A DNA stretch of 64,000 bases from NCBI GenBank assembly GCA_029262065.1, contig JAJDAC010000002.1:1-64000 (forward strand). The letters are read 5' to 3'. Under the pieces are notes generated by a model that had not been told where the DNA came from, searched no databases, and worked only from the letters and a program-made list of their open reading frames with translations. The translations under genes were made by a program, and so were the position numbers. The stretch is from Candidatus Krumholzibacteriota bacterium. GTDB taxonomy: Bacteria > Krumholzibacteriota > Krumholzibacteriia > JAJRXK01. This document shows positions 54,501 to 60,799 of the stretch, in pieces; positions within the stretch are counted from its first letter, which is position 1; each line of letters opens with the position of its first letter.

Positions 54501-57500
54501 CGACGCTTCCAGGTCGAACGGCATCCGCGCGCGCGCCAGCAACTGAGCATCCAGGTCGTGATGTTGACCACCGAGGTCCACGACTTCGCAGTCCGACGAT
54601 GCCTCGGTCTGAACTCGCGCCACCGGCGCGCCGTCGACTTCCTCGTAGCGGGTGCGTAGAACCTCGTGACGGCCGAGCAGCTCATCCACCGCCGCCACGA
54701 TGGTCTCCGCCGGCACCGGACCCTCGATCTCGATGTGGGCGCTTACGTTGTAGGCGGCACTGTCGGGCTTCCAGCGCTGAAGAAACCACAGTCGCTCCTG
54801 CAGCGACGACACCACGCCCGCCGTCGATCCGGCGCGAACGACCGGAAGCCCCGCGCGGACGTTGTTCGCGAGAACCCGCTCGACCGCGGTTGCCAATTCG
54901 GCCACGGTCGAATGCACGAACAGATCCCGCAACGGAAGCTCAATTTCGTAGATCTGCCGGAGTCGGGTAACCAGACGCGTAGCCACCAGCGAATGTCCGC
55001 CCAATTCGAAGAACCCGTCGTCGCGCCCCACGCGGTCCAACTCCAGCAGCTCCATGAACAGATCGGCCACCGTCCGCTCTATCGGCGTTTGCGGCGGCAC
55101 CGCGCCCTTCGACACGAGGGCGTCGTAGGTACGGGGATCGGGAAGGGCCTGGCGATCCAACTTGCCGTTGGGCGTCAGGGGAAATCGTTCAACGCCGATG
55201 ACCACCGAGGGAATCATGTACGCCGGAAGCGTGGACCGCAGTTGCTCACGAAGGTCGGCCGGTGCGCTGCCTCGAACGTACGCCACGAGACTGGTGCTTC
55301 CTCCAACGCTCCGATGCTCACCAAACGGAATTACGCGAACCCCGGTTACCCCGGGCAGCGCCCCAATGGCCGCTTCTACTTCGGCCGGTTCGACCCGGAA
55401 GCCGCGAACCTGCACCTGCTGATCCGCGCGGCCCAGATACTCCAGGTCACCATTGGCAGCGAGTCGGCCGCGATCGCCACTGCGGTACAGGCGTTCACCC
55501 GGGTCGGCCGCAAAGGGGTGGGGCACGAAACGGCTGGCCGTCAGACCAGCCTGGCCGACGTAACCCCGCGCCACACCGGCGCCACCCACGTAGATCTCGC
55601 CCGCGACGCCGAATGGCACCGGACAGAGGGCGTCGTCGAGTACATAGAGTTCAAGATCAGGAAGCGCGTGGCCCACGAAGCTGGGGCCGCCTACATCGTC
55701 GACCAAAACCTCGCGAAACGTAACGTGAACCGTGGTTTCGGTGATGCCGTACATGTTGATCATGCGCGGATGGTCATCGCCGTGTCGTTCGAACCATGAA
55801 CGCAACATGCGGAAGTCGAGCGCCTCGCCGCCAAATACCACCGTGGCCAGATCGGGCCAGGTCGCCTGCGCATCGACCGCGTCCAGTAGCGCCGCAAAGG
55901 CCGACGGAGTCTGGCTGAGCATGGTGATGCGTTCTTCACGCAACCAGCGCGCGAACGCCTGTGAGTCGCGCGCAAGATCGGACGAGGCAAGGACCGCCGT
56001 ACCCCCGTGCAGCAACGCGCCCCACAGCTCCCATACCGAGAAATCAAACGAGAACGAATGGAACACCGACCACCGTTGTCTTGCGTCGTAGGCAAACAGC
56101 TCGCCGCTCTCACGAAACAATCGAGCCACGTTGGCATGACTGACCGCCACGCCCTTGGGCCGTCCCGTCGAGCCCGATGTAAACAACACGTAGGCCAGTT
56201 GTTGCGGACTCACGTCGACGGCGACCGAGAGCGGTTCGTGAGCTTCGCAGGTCGTCAGTGCCCAGCACGGCACGCCCGAATCAACCAGGCTCTCCCCGGT
56301 CGCATCGATCACACCCGCCGCGTCCGCGTCGGCCAGAAACCCGCGCAAGCGTGACGAGGGTAACTGGGGATCGAGCGGCAGGTAGGCGGCTCCGGCCTTC
56401 AACACGCCCAGCAAGGCCACCACGAAGTCCAACGACCGCTCGAGGTGGAGCCCTACGATCGCCTCCGCTCGCACACCGCGCTCGACCAGGGCACCGGCTA
56501 CGCGGTCCGCTCTGCGTTGCAGTTCCAGATAGGTCAGCTCGTGGGCGCCATGACTCAGGGCCACCGCATCCGGTGTCGCCCAGGCCACTTCGTCGAATCG
56601 GGCCGGAAGGGCCCGGACCACGGGACGCCGGGCGCGATCGTGGCCCCGCTGCGCAGCCAGGACACGTTCCCGCTCATCGCGTCCCAACACGGAGATGCGA
56701 TCGACGGGATCGTTGCCGGCCACCGCCAGTTGCCCGAGAACCATTTCCAGTTGACGCGACACACGCTCCACCGTCGCCAACGAGAATCGGCGGGGGTCGT
56801 AGCCCAGAACCCAACTCAGCCGGCTTCCCTGGCTGACGACCAGAGTCAGCGGAACGTCGGTCTGAAATCGCATGCGTCCCTCGGCACCGGATACCACGCC
56901 ATCGCCGGCCGCCAACGATTCACCCCAATCGTCACCCTCGAACACATACAGCGTATGAAACAGCGGTGCGTGTTCATCGCGGCGAGCTTTGGCTTGGATA
57001 TCGGTCAGCGGAGTCTGTTCATAGGGACGCATGTCGATCCAGCGCGCCCGAAGACCACGCATCCAATCGTGCAGTCCGTCATCATGCGACCAGCGAGCGC
57101 GCACCGGCACCGTGTTGATGCACAGCCCCACCAGGTCGTCAGACGCCGTGGGTGCCCCCTTGCGACCGGCCCGCGTGGCACCGAACACCACGTCGTTGCG
57201 GCCGGTCCATTTGCCCAACACGATGGCCCACGCCGCCATGGCCAAGGTGTTCATGGTTACGCCGATGTCCTGCGTCGCTTTCATCAACGCGGAGAGGTCG
57301 GCATCTCCCGTTGCTCCTCGATACTCGGCATACCCCGGAGTAGCTGTCGTGGAATCGAAGGGGATGGGCGTGGGAAGAGCCGCCCCGGCCAGCACACCGC
57401 GCCAGTAGGCGCGGTGCGGCGCGCGCGCCTGGGTTCGGGTCCACTGTGCGAACGGAAAGAAGGACATGGGCGTGGCGTCGAAGCCCGCCCCCACATCGCG

Positions 57501-58025
57501 TCCATCCACCAGGTTCTGGTAGGCCGCGAAGACTTCCGTCAGCAACAGTCGGAAGGAGCGACCGTCGAGCACGGCGTGGTGCCAGGTCCACACCAGTTCC
57601 CAGTCGTCGTCACCAAACTGTAGTAACCCGACCCGCGCCAGACCCGCGCGGGCCAGATCGAAACCACGCCGTCGCTCGTCCTGCGCAAACGCGTCCCAGC
57701 GCCGGCCGCGATCATCGGGGCCGTCAACCAAGGCACGCAAATCGCGATGAACGAATTCCAGATCCACCCGCGGCTCTACGACCTGTACGGGCTCGGCCCG
57801 GTCGTGCCACTCGAAACGAACGCGCAAGACTTCGTGTCGATCGGTGAGCCACTGCCACGCCTGCACCATGGCGGGCACCTGCACCGGCTGGCGCAGCCGA
57901 ATCAGGATCTGCTGAACGTTGACTCCAGGATCACTCGAGTACAAGGCACGAAAAAGCATCCCCTCCTGCAGAGGAGACAACGCGTGCGCGGAGGTAGGAA
58001 GGGAAACGGGGTCGTTGGAAGTCAT
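48510..58025 (-). CDS. NRPS, three modules: C-A-T-C-A-T-C-A-T, predicted Thr, Val-like, aliphatic
   Basis: 3171 residues from the ATG at 58025; the open frame runs to 58229, but that extension is low-complexity and overlaps the leader hairpin. C1 (L-S-P-L-Q-E-G-M-L-F, H-H-A-V-L-D-G near 149) stands at the very start of the line, so it may add a starter acyl group. A1 core is near 617, code DFWSVGMVHK, matching Thr. T1 is near 1008. C2 has H-H-I-A-V-D-L near 1197. A2 code DALWLGGTFK is Val-like and T2 is near 2050. C3 has H-H-I-V-A-D-L near 2233. A3 code DGFWLGGTFK is aliphatic-like but with an unusual Gly. T3 is G-G-N-S-L near 3090. No epimerisation domains are seen. The last 45 residues are rich in Arg, unlike usual docking tails. 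Confidence 0.94.
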   Translation of the reverse strand: MTSNDPVSLPTSAHALSPLQEGMLFRALYSSDPGVNVQQILIRLRQPVQVPAMVQAWQWLTDRHEVLRVRFEWHDRAEPVQVVEPRVDLEFVHRDLRALVDGPDDRGRRWDAFAQDERRRGFDLARAGLARVGLLQFGDDDWELVWTWHHAVLDGRSFRLLLTEVFAAYQNLVDGRDVGAGFDATPMSFFPFAQWTRTQARAPHRAYWRGVLAGAALPTPIPFDSTTATPGYAEYRGATGDADLSALMKATQDIGVTMNTLAMAAWAIVLGKWTGRNDVVFGATRAGRKGAPTASDDLVGLCINTVPVRARWSHDDGLHDWMRGLRARWIDMRPYEQTPLTDIQAKARRDEHAPLFHTLYVFEGDDWGESLAAGDGVVSGAEGRMRFQTDVPLTLVVSQGSRLSWVLGYDPRRFSLATVERVSRQLEMVLGQLAVAGNDPVDRISVLGRDERERVLAAQRGHDRARRPVVRALPARFDEVAWATPDAVALSHGAHELTYLELQRRADRVAGALVERGVRAEAIVGLHLERSLDFVVALLGVLKAGAAYLPLDPQLPSSRLRGFLADADAAGVIDATGESLVDSGVPCWALTTCEAHEPLSVAVDVSPQQLAYVLFTSGSTGRPKGVAVSHANVARLFRESGELFAYDARQRWSVFHSFSFDFSVWELWGALLHGGTAVLASSDLARDSQAFARWLREERITMLSQTPSAFAALLDAVDAQATWPDLATVVFGGEALDFRMLRSWFERHGDDHPRMINMYGITETTVHVTFREVLVDDVGGPSFVGHALPDLELYVLDDALCPVPFGVAGEIYVGGAGVARGYVGQAGLTASRFVPHPFAADPGERLYRSGDRGRLAANGDLEYLGRADQQVQVRGFRVEPAEVEAAIGALPGVTGVRVIPFGEHRSVGGSTSLVAYVRGSAPADLREQLRSTLPAYMIPSVVIGVERFPLTPNGKLDRQALPDPRTYDALVSKGAVPPQTPIERTVADLFMELLELDRVGRDDGFFELGGHSLVATRLVTRLRQIYEIELPLRDLFVHSTVAELATAVERVLANNVRAGLPVVRAGSTAGVVSSLQERLWFLQRWKPDSAAYNVSAHIEIEGPVPAETIVAAVDELLGRHEVLRTRYEEVDGAPVARVQTEASSDCEVVDLGGQHHDLDAQLLARARMPFDLEASAPVRVTLFRAPDRYHLLLVVHHIAVDLQSMDLILDDLLGTLSGSSRPASPELAYSDFVEWQRSLLRDGLLDVSARHWIKALTGLPVLELPCDFPRPPIQSHRGDVVGVDLGPELTRELRAWCQRNEITAFMAVLAAFQVALARIGGQRDFAVGIPAAGGRSSQMRDVVGPVLNSLAIRTDLAGDPTLSNVAARVKRRVLDAMEHADVPLEVLVERIQPRRNPSATPLFQTMFTMQPVPMEERERGNVRMSGCFVTNETSKFDLLLSLDERDDSIAGTLEFCTDLFRADTAARWADVILRTLTTLVCEENQRVFGFPLATSAERKQQLVQWNQTRREIPGRPLHAQFDAVARDHAQRVAVVEPDGTTITYRELRQQVRELATSLQAAGLGPEDRVALLLPRSADFVVSALAVLEAGGCYVPLDPAYPSERLTLMLADAQVGHGIHRASPLVHELRHACHWLDLGQPRSLHGQEFVAPRVHPERLAYIMFTSGSTGQPKGVAVPHRAVTRLVHGANYLDFGIDRTWLFMAPVSFDASTLEIWGALLHGARLVVHPENVPTAMGLARHIAQFNVDSVWLTAGLFHQIVEEDVQALASLRTVLAGGDVLSPAAVRRVLSAIPGITVINGYGPTENTTFSCCHVMRVLEDVTDPVSIGRPISNSQAYVLDDALRPLPVGLAGRLYVAGDGISRGYPRDARLTAARFVPNPYADRPGGRLYDTGDRARFRADGSLEFLGRSDHQVKIRGFRVEPGEVEVVLRQLDFVDQAVVVARDDATGTKQLVAYVTPDSGDGGAKHRAALATILPRYLIPTLWVPMDSLPLDPNGKVARNALPDPRPATAVDVTQPRDQVEASIREQWQELLSVDHVGPLDDFFDLGGHSLLATRLLAHLRALHAVEVTLPEFFAAPTVEELAARVRSAHAAPSSIMARDADSARELSPLQERLWFLQRWQPDNPAYNVPLLVELPSHIEDDQIHRALLHVFGMHEVLRTRMPAVGGEPRIEVDDASRISWQWCAAGDAQQVLARFRAMAREPFQLDSEVPVRVAVARSDAHLYVLILLHHIVADLSSVDILYDDLLTTLESQIAGRDAPPIPPVQYSDYSFWLRSQSLDGQRNYWAQALAGLAPLNLPVDFPRPAVQGFEGDVVEFELQPIAARALEALGRDVDATPFMVFLTVFRALLQRLADQDDFAVGIPVVRRDRPELERMVGCILNTAAIRSSVDPTQPFLENLARTRRAVLDALAHQDLPFSEVVDQQEPDRDTSRPPLAQVMFTLQDAPLGKRKLGDSTVTARFLDTDSSKFDLVFSLDRGGGSTWPGRLEFDRNLFERATVERWGSFLTTMARNIAQSPYEPLGSIAMAPTQQIAATVVDGQGALPPLDFEVGLVARFQAQVDAAPLTTAIVDARGTLSYQQLDERANAWAHALISSGVVRGSKVGICLPRSREFVVAVLAVLKAGAAYVPLDATYPVARLSAMIQDVPLDLVIVDASTKAIELPHVIPTLSISDTAPVGTPATRPAVTTTGLDLAYVMFTSGSTGRPKGTATAQQSVVRLVAKNDYFSLAEHERVLLLAPTSFDGSTFELWAPLLNGAALVIYPDEMATPTGLRRVLKDHTVSTLWLTAGLFHEVVDHDPQVLRGVRQVLAGGDVLSADRVERVLLEVPGCSVINGYGPTETTTFAVCHRMDSVDAVTRPVPIGRPIAHTHVAVLDAIGSPVPVGVPGELYIGGPGVARGYLGQAGLTAERFVPDPTVPGGRRYRTGDRVRWRGDRTLEFLGRSDRQVKVRGFRIEPGEVESVLLNDPAIKSCAVVVRSDLAAGRGLVAYVVADASHPASTMADVRQRLAGELPDFLVPGHIVELERLPLDPNGKLDRQALPRPPEDRALATAEYVAVSNVTEQTIAAVWRDLLGVAEIGAKDNFFDLGGNSLLMIQAQARLAEAFARELSVVELFQFPTIRSLARRLDQAVDTGRAASVGRDRGAARRALLRRRGGGRRGPKDSVESE

Positions 58026-58092
58026 GATCGCCGACAGTGTACCCCACCATCGGCGGGGAATCAGCGCCGGGACGTACCGACGGGGGGAACAG

Positions 58093-58175
58093 ACATGGCT
58101 GCCTCCATCCTGCAGACGCAGAGTATTGGATACTTCCAGAGCAGAAGTGTGTGCCGGCAGTGGAAGCAGCCATGT
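58093..58175 (-). promoter_or_regulatory. Long imperfect inverted repeat in the NRPS operon leader
   Basis: 15-base arms at 58093-58107 and 58161-58175 (ACATGGCTGCCTCCA against its complement) pair with one mismatch around a 53-base loop. Inside, CTGC/GCAG and AGTAT/ATACT can pair further. It lies 68 bases upstream of the NRPS start codon. A structured 5' leader, a transcription attenuator or a protein-binding site are possible; nothing in it matches a known riboswitch. Confidence 0.55.
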
Positions 58176-58264
58176 CGACTGGCGCGACCGCGATCTCCGC
58201 AACCTCTCGCAGCTCGCGACGACTCGCACCAGAATCGAAGGGGGTGGAACCTCAGGGAGTCTCC

Positions 58265-58293
58265 CCCCGCCTTCTAATACGAAAACGGCGGGG
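58265..58293. terminator. GC-rich hairpin between glgC and the NRPS operon
   Basis: CCCCGCC and GGCGGGG (7 bp, 15-base loop) lie 33 bases beyond the glgC stop. No T-run follows on either strand, although a T-rich tract precedes it in the glgC direction. It may weaken read-through from glgC into the biosynthetic operon. The rest of 58026-58326 has no gene; it should hold the operon promoter, which I could not place. Confidence 0.4.
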
Positions 58294-58326
58294 TAGAGCG
58301 GACCGAACAGAAAAAAGAAAAAAAGA

Positions 58327-59592
58327 TCAGATCACGGTGCCCGGCTCGAGGGTGGTCCCCTTGGGGATCACGATGATGCCACCGCGAATCGCGTAATTGG
58401 GCCCGTCGGCTTCGCTTACGCCATCTGCGTTGGTCAGGGAGCAACCCTCGCCAATGCGGGTATCCAGGTCCAGGATGGCCCGGCGGATGGTGCAATTCGG
58501 CCCCACGCCCAGGGGCAGCTCGCCCTCGGATTCGTAGTGCGAGGCGCCCATCATGACGGTTTCCTCGATCACCGACCCCGTTCGAATCACGGCTCGGATG
58601 CCGACGATGGAATCCGCGACCCGAGCCGCCGACAGAATGCTTCCCTCGCACAGCACCGAGCGCTGGACGTCGCAGTGATTGATCTTGGTGCCGGGTAGGA
58701 ACCGCGGGTGCGTGTAGATCGGCCGCTCGGGATGATAGAGATTCAGCGGAGGCATGTCCGAAGTGAGCTCGATGCTCGCCCGGTGGAACGCTGGGATGGT
58801 TCCGATGTCTTCCCAGTAGCCGTCGTATGGAAACGCGAAGGTACGACCGGCGCTGATGGCCTGGGGTACGACCTCGCGCCCGAAATCGGTCGACGACGTA
58901 TTCCCAAGCAAGCGCTCCAGCACTTCCGTTTCGAACACGTACATGCCCATGCTGGCCAGCAGGCTTCCCTCGTCGGCCTTCAGACCCAGCTTGTGGAAAC
59001 TTTCCGGAGGTGGGGTCAGCCGGTCCAATTCAGCCGGGTCCGTGGGTTTTTCCACGAAATCCACGATGCGGCCGGTCTCATCCACCTGCAGGATTCCGAA
59101 CGCGCTCGCCTCATCACGCGGCACCGGCTGCACCGCGATGGTCAGGTCGGCCTCGTCGTTCACGTGCTTGCGAAGGAACATGCCCAGATCCAGCAGATAC
59201 AGCTGATCACCCGAAAGCACGACCACCTGGGTGGGGTCGGTGCTGGTAAGCCGGTGTAGATTCTGACGCACCGCATCGGCCGTTCCCTGGTACCAGTCCC
59301 GGTTGCGCATGGACTGCTCGGCGGCCAGGATGTTCACGAAGCCCCGACTGAATACGTCGAAGCGGTAGGTCTGTGCGATGTGGCGGTGGAGACTGGCCGT
59401 ATTGAACTGCGTCAGAACGTAGATCTGGTCAAGACCCGCATGCAAGGCGTTGCTTATGGGAACGTCGATGAGCCGGAATTTCCCGCCCAAGGGCACGGCG
59501 GGCTTGGCCCGCAGCTCAGTCAGCGGCCAAAGCCGAGCTCCCTGGCCGCCTCCCAGAATGGCGGTGACTACACTCGTTGGACCTCGCCGCAC
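58327..59592 (-). CDS. glgC: Glucose-1-phosphate adenylyltransferase (ADP-glucose pyrophosphorylase)
   Basis: 421 residues with a GTG start at 59592, six bases after GGGAGGGGAA. The catalytic domain has A-I-L-G-G-G-Q-G-A-R-L-W-P-L-T near residue 10, K-P-A-V-P-L-G-G-K-F-R-L-I-D-V-P-I-S-N and the W-Y-Q-G-T-A-D-A-V-R-Q-N motif near 100. Later come V-E-K-P and G-Y-W-E-D-I-G-T. A left-handed beta-helix follows from about 295 to the end. It makes ADP-glucose from ATP and glucose 1-phosphate for glycogen synthesis in the cytoplasm. Length and motifs are complete, so it is likely functional. It has no obvious tie to the NRPS operon beyond position. Confidence 0.93.
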   Translation of the reverse strand: MRRGPTSVVTAILGGGQGARLWPLTELRAKPAVPLGGKFRLIDVPISNALHAGLDQIYVLTQFNTASLHRHIAQTYRFDVFSRGFVNILAAEQSMRNRDWYQGTADAVRQNLHRLTSTDPTQVVVLSGDQLYLLDLGMFLRKHVNDEADLTIAVQPVPRDEASAFGILQVDETGRIVDFVEKPTDPAELDRLTPPPESFHKLGLKADEGSLLASMGMYVFETEVLERLLGNTSSTDFGREVVPQAISAGRTFAFPYDGYWEDIGTIPAFHRASIELTSDMPPLNLYHPERPIYTHPRFLPGTKINHCDVQRSVLCEGSILSAARVADSIVGIRAVIRTGSVIEETVMMGASHYESEGELPLGVGPNCTIRRAILDLDTRIGEGCSLTNADGVSEADGPNYAIRGGIIVIPKGTTLEPGTVI

Positions 59593-59619
59593 ACCGTTCC
59601 CCTCCCAGTCGAGTCGTCA

Positions 59620-59648
59620 TTGCGTGTTTCCCATTGTCGCACACGCAA
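59620..59648. promoter_or_regulatory. Inverted repeat upstream of glgC
   Basis: TTGCGTGT-N13-ACACGCAA is a perfect 8-bp dyad located 28 bases before the glgC start codon and directly after the terminator at 59650-59677. It could be an operator or a 5'-UTR hairpin of glgC. Confidence 0.45.
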
Positions 59649-59649
59649 G

Positions 59650-59677
59650 AAAAAACCGCCTCAGGATCCCGAGGCGG
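59650..59677 (-). terminator. Intrinsic (Rho-independent) terminator, minus strand
   Basis: Stem CCGCCTC/GAGGCGG with an 8-base loop is followed, reading the minus strand, by six T residues. This is the best terminator in the window. It ends transcripts arriving from the regulator gene at 60032-60682 or from an unannotated RNA in the spacer, and separates them from glgC. Confidence 0.85.
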
Positions 59678-60031
59678 CGTGCAACTCAATTGGTAGATTG
59701 GGGGCCGACGATGACGATCAGCAATACGCGGGCGCCAACGGGTTGGGTTTTGTCCCGTTCTCCCAACCCAACACACCTACGGCGACTATGAGCGGTCGGG
59801 CAGGGGCTCCCATCCCCACCTTGACCATCGCACGTTACGCATCGCTTGAAGACCGCTAGCGCCGACCCCCCAACCCAGGAATGGCTCAAAATTCTCGACT
59901 CCAATGTTCTAGCGCATATGATCTCGTACGCTATAGCAAAACAACGGAGTTATTCCTGATTTTAAGGTTCCGAATCGGCCTAGGGGGAGGCCCTATCGGA
60001 ATAGACCGGGGAACATCGTGCGGAGGTAGAG
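59678..60031. other. 354-base spacer without a recognisable gene
   Basis: Short frames here (for example 59686-59904, minus) show no family features. The stretch 59880-59975 is visibly richer in A and T than its surroundings. At 59979-59994 is GGCCT-N6-AGGCC, a small hairpin. A minus-strand transcript starting in the AT-rich part would end at the terminator at 59650-59677, so a small RNA is possible but unproven. Confidence 0.4.
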
Positions 60032-60682
60032 CTAGAAATCCAGCGCGGCCAGGCCCGATCGCACGGCGTAACGGGTCAAACCAGCCACACCCGTCTGGCC
60101 CAGTTTCTCCATGAGAACGCGTCGATGAGTCTCGATGGTCTTGGTGGAAACGTTCAAGTCAAACGCGATCTCTTTTGTCGAACCGCCGCGGGCGATACTC
60201 GTCAGCACTTCGGTTTCGCGCTCGGTCAGAGAAACGGGCGGGGTCGATCTTGGTTTGCCGAGTAAACGGGCAAACTCGCCCAACACCGTTCTCGTTATTT
60301 CGGGACTCAGATAAACGCCGCCCGTGGACACGGCGCGCACGGCGGCCACGAACTCTTCCGCGCCCGTGTCACGCGAGAGATGACCGCTAGCGCCAGCTTG
60401 TACCAGGCCACAAGTCGCTTGATCTGGCCGCAGGGAAATCGCCAGAACGGGCACGCCATGACCTGTGACCAAATTGGCCGTGCATTCCAAGGCTCGGCGT
60501 TGGTCGTCGGCCTGAACACCCAAAACCACCACGTCGGGTCGAAGACGATCGACCGACGCGAGCGCCTCGTCGCAGTCGTGGAATTCTCCGACGACGAGCA
60601 GATCGCTTTCGCCGTCCAGCAGCGCGAGTAGGCCCTCGCGCAGGATGCGATGATCATCGACCAACAGAATGCGGGTGGGCAT
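60032..60682 (-). CDS. LuxR/NarL-family response regulator with degenerate receiver
   Basis: 216 residues from the ATG at 60682. The receiver begins R-I-L-L-V-D-D-H-R-I-L-R-E-G, so the acidic pocket is kept. The expected phospho-acceptor position reads D-V-V-V-L-G, with Gly55 where Asp should be, and the later Lys is Arg (G-H-L-S-R-D). The output domain (about 150-216) is a full LuxR helix-turn-helix: L-T-E-R-E-T-E-V-L, G-G-S-T-K-E-I-A-F-D-L-N-V-S-T-K-T-I-E-T-H. It should bind DNA but not be switched by phosphorylation in the normal way. No kinase gene is adjacent. It is divergent from an M23 peptidase gene, with a 117-base region between them that carries symmetric repeats. Confidence 0.88.
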   Translation of the reverse strand: MPTRILLVDDHRILREGLLALLDGESDLLVVGEFHDCDEALASVDRLRPDVVVLGVQADDQRRALECTANLVTGHGVPVLAISLRPDQATCGLVQAGASGHLSRDTGAEEFVAAVRAVSTGGVYLSPEITRTVLGEFARLLGKPRSTPPVSLTERETEVLTSIARGGSTKEIAFDLNVSTKTIETHRRVLMEKLGQTGVAGLTRYAVRSGLAALDF

Positions 60683-60691
60683 GATGGGACC

Positions 60692-60797
60692 ATCATTTCA
60701 CTAGGGACAGTGACCCGACGCTCACTGTGCGGTAGCGAATGGCTGCAAGTCAAGTGCATCGGTTGACCGTGTCCTGAGCCGGAGTATCATTTCACTA
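60692..60797. repeat. 12-base direct repeat flanking the divergent intergenic region
   Basis: ATCATTTCACTA occurs at 60692-60703 and again at 60786-60797, start to start 94 bases apart, close to nine helical turns. One copy lies just upstream of the regulator start, the other just upstream of the M23 peptidase start. A paired operator is a natural reading. Confidence 0.55.
60707..60728. promoter_or_regulatory. 22-base dyad, candidate LuxR-type operator
   Basis: ACAGTGA-N8-TCACTGT is a perfect 7-bp inverted repeat, the size and symmetry expected of a LuxR-family dimer site, lying 24 bases upstream of the regulator's start codon. Autoregulation is inferred. Confidence 0.5.
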
Positions 60798-60799
60798 CC

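Noticed and set aside
58026-58229. 68-residue N-terminal extension of the first NRPS
   Set aside because: It overlaps the leader hairpin, is Arg/Ser-rich with no docking or domain features, and the C domain begins normally shortly after the Met at 58025.
58238-58256. T-box-like GGGGTGGAACC element near the NRPS leader
   Set aside because: It is on the plus strand, where no gene follows, and no specifier loop or antiterminator arrangement is visible.
59672-59760. tRNA-like stretch with CTCAATTGGTAGA as in a D-arm
   Set aside because: No matching acceptor stem, anticodon arm or T-arm can be formed around it, so the resemblance is chance.
59686-59904. A 72-codon open frame on the minus strand in the spacer
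   Set aside because: No ribosome site, no family resemblance, and its composition is not like the surrounding genes.
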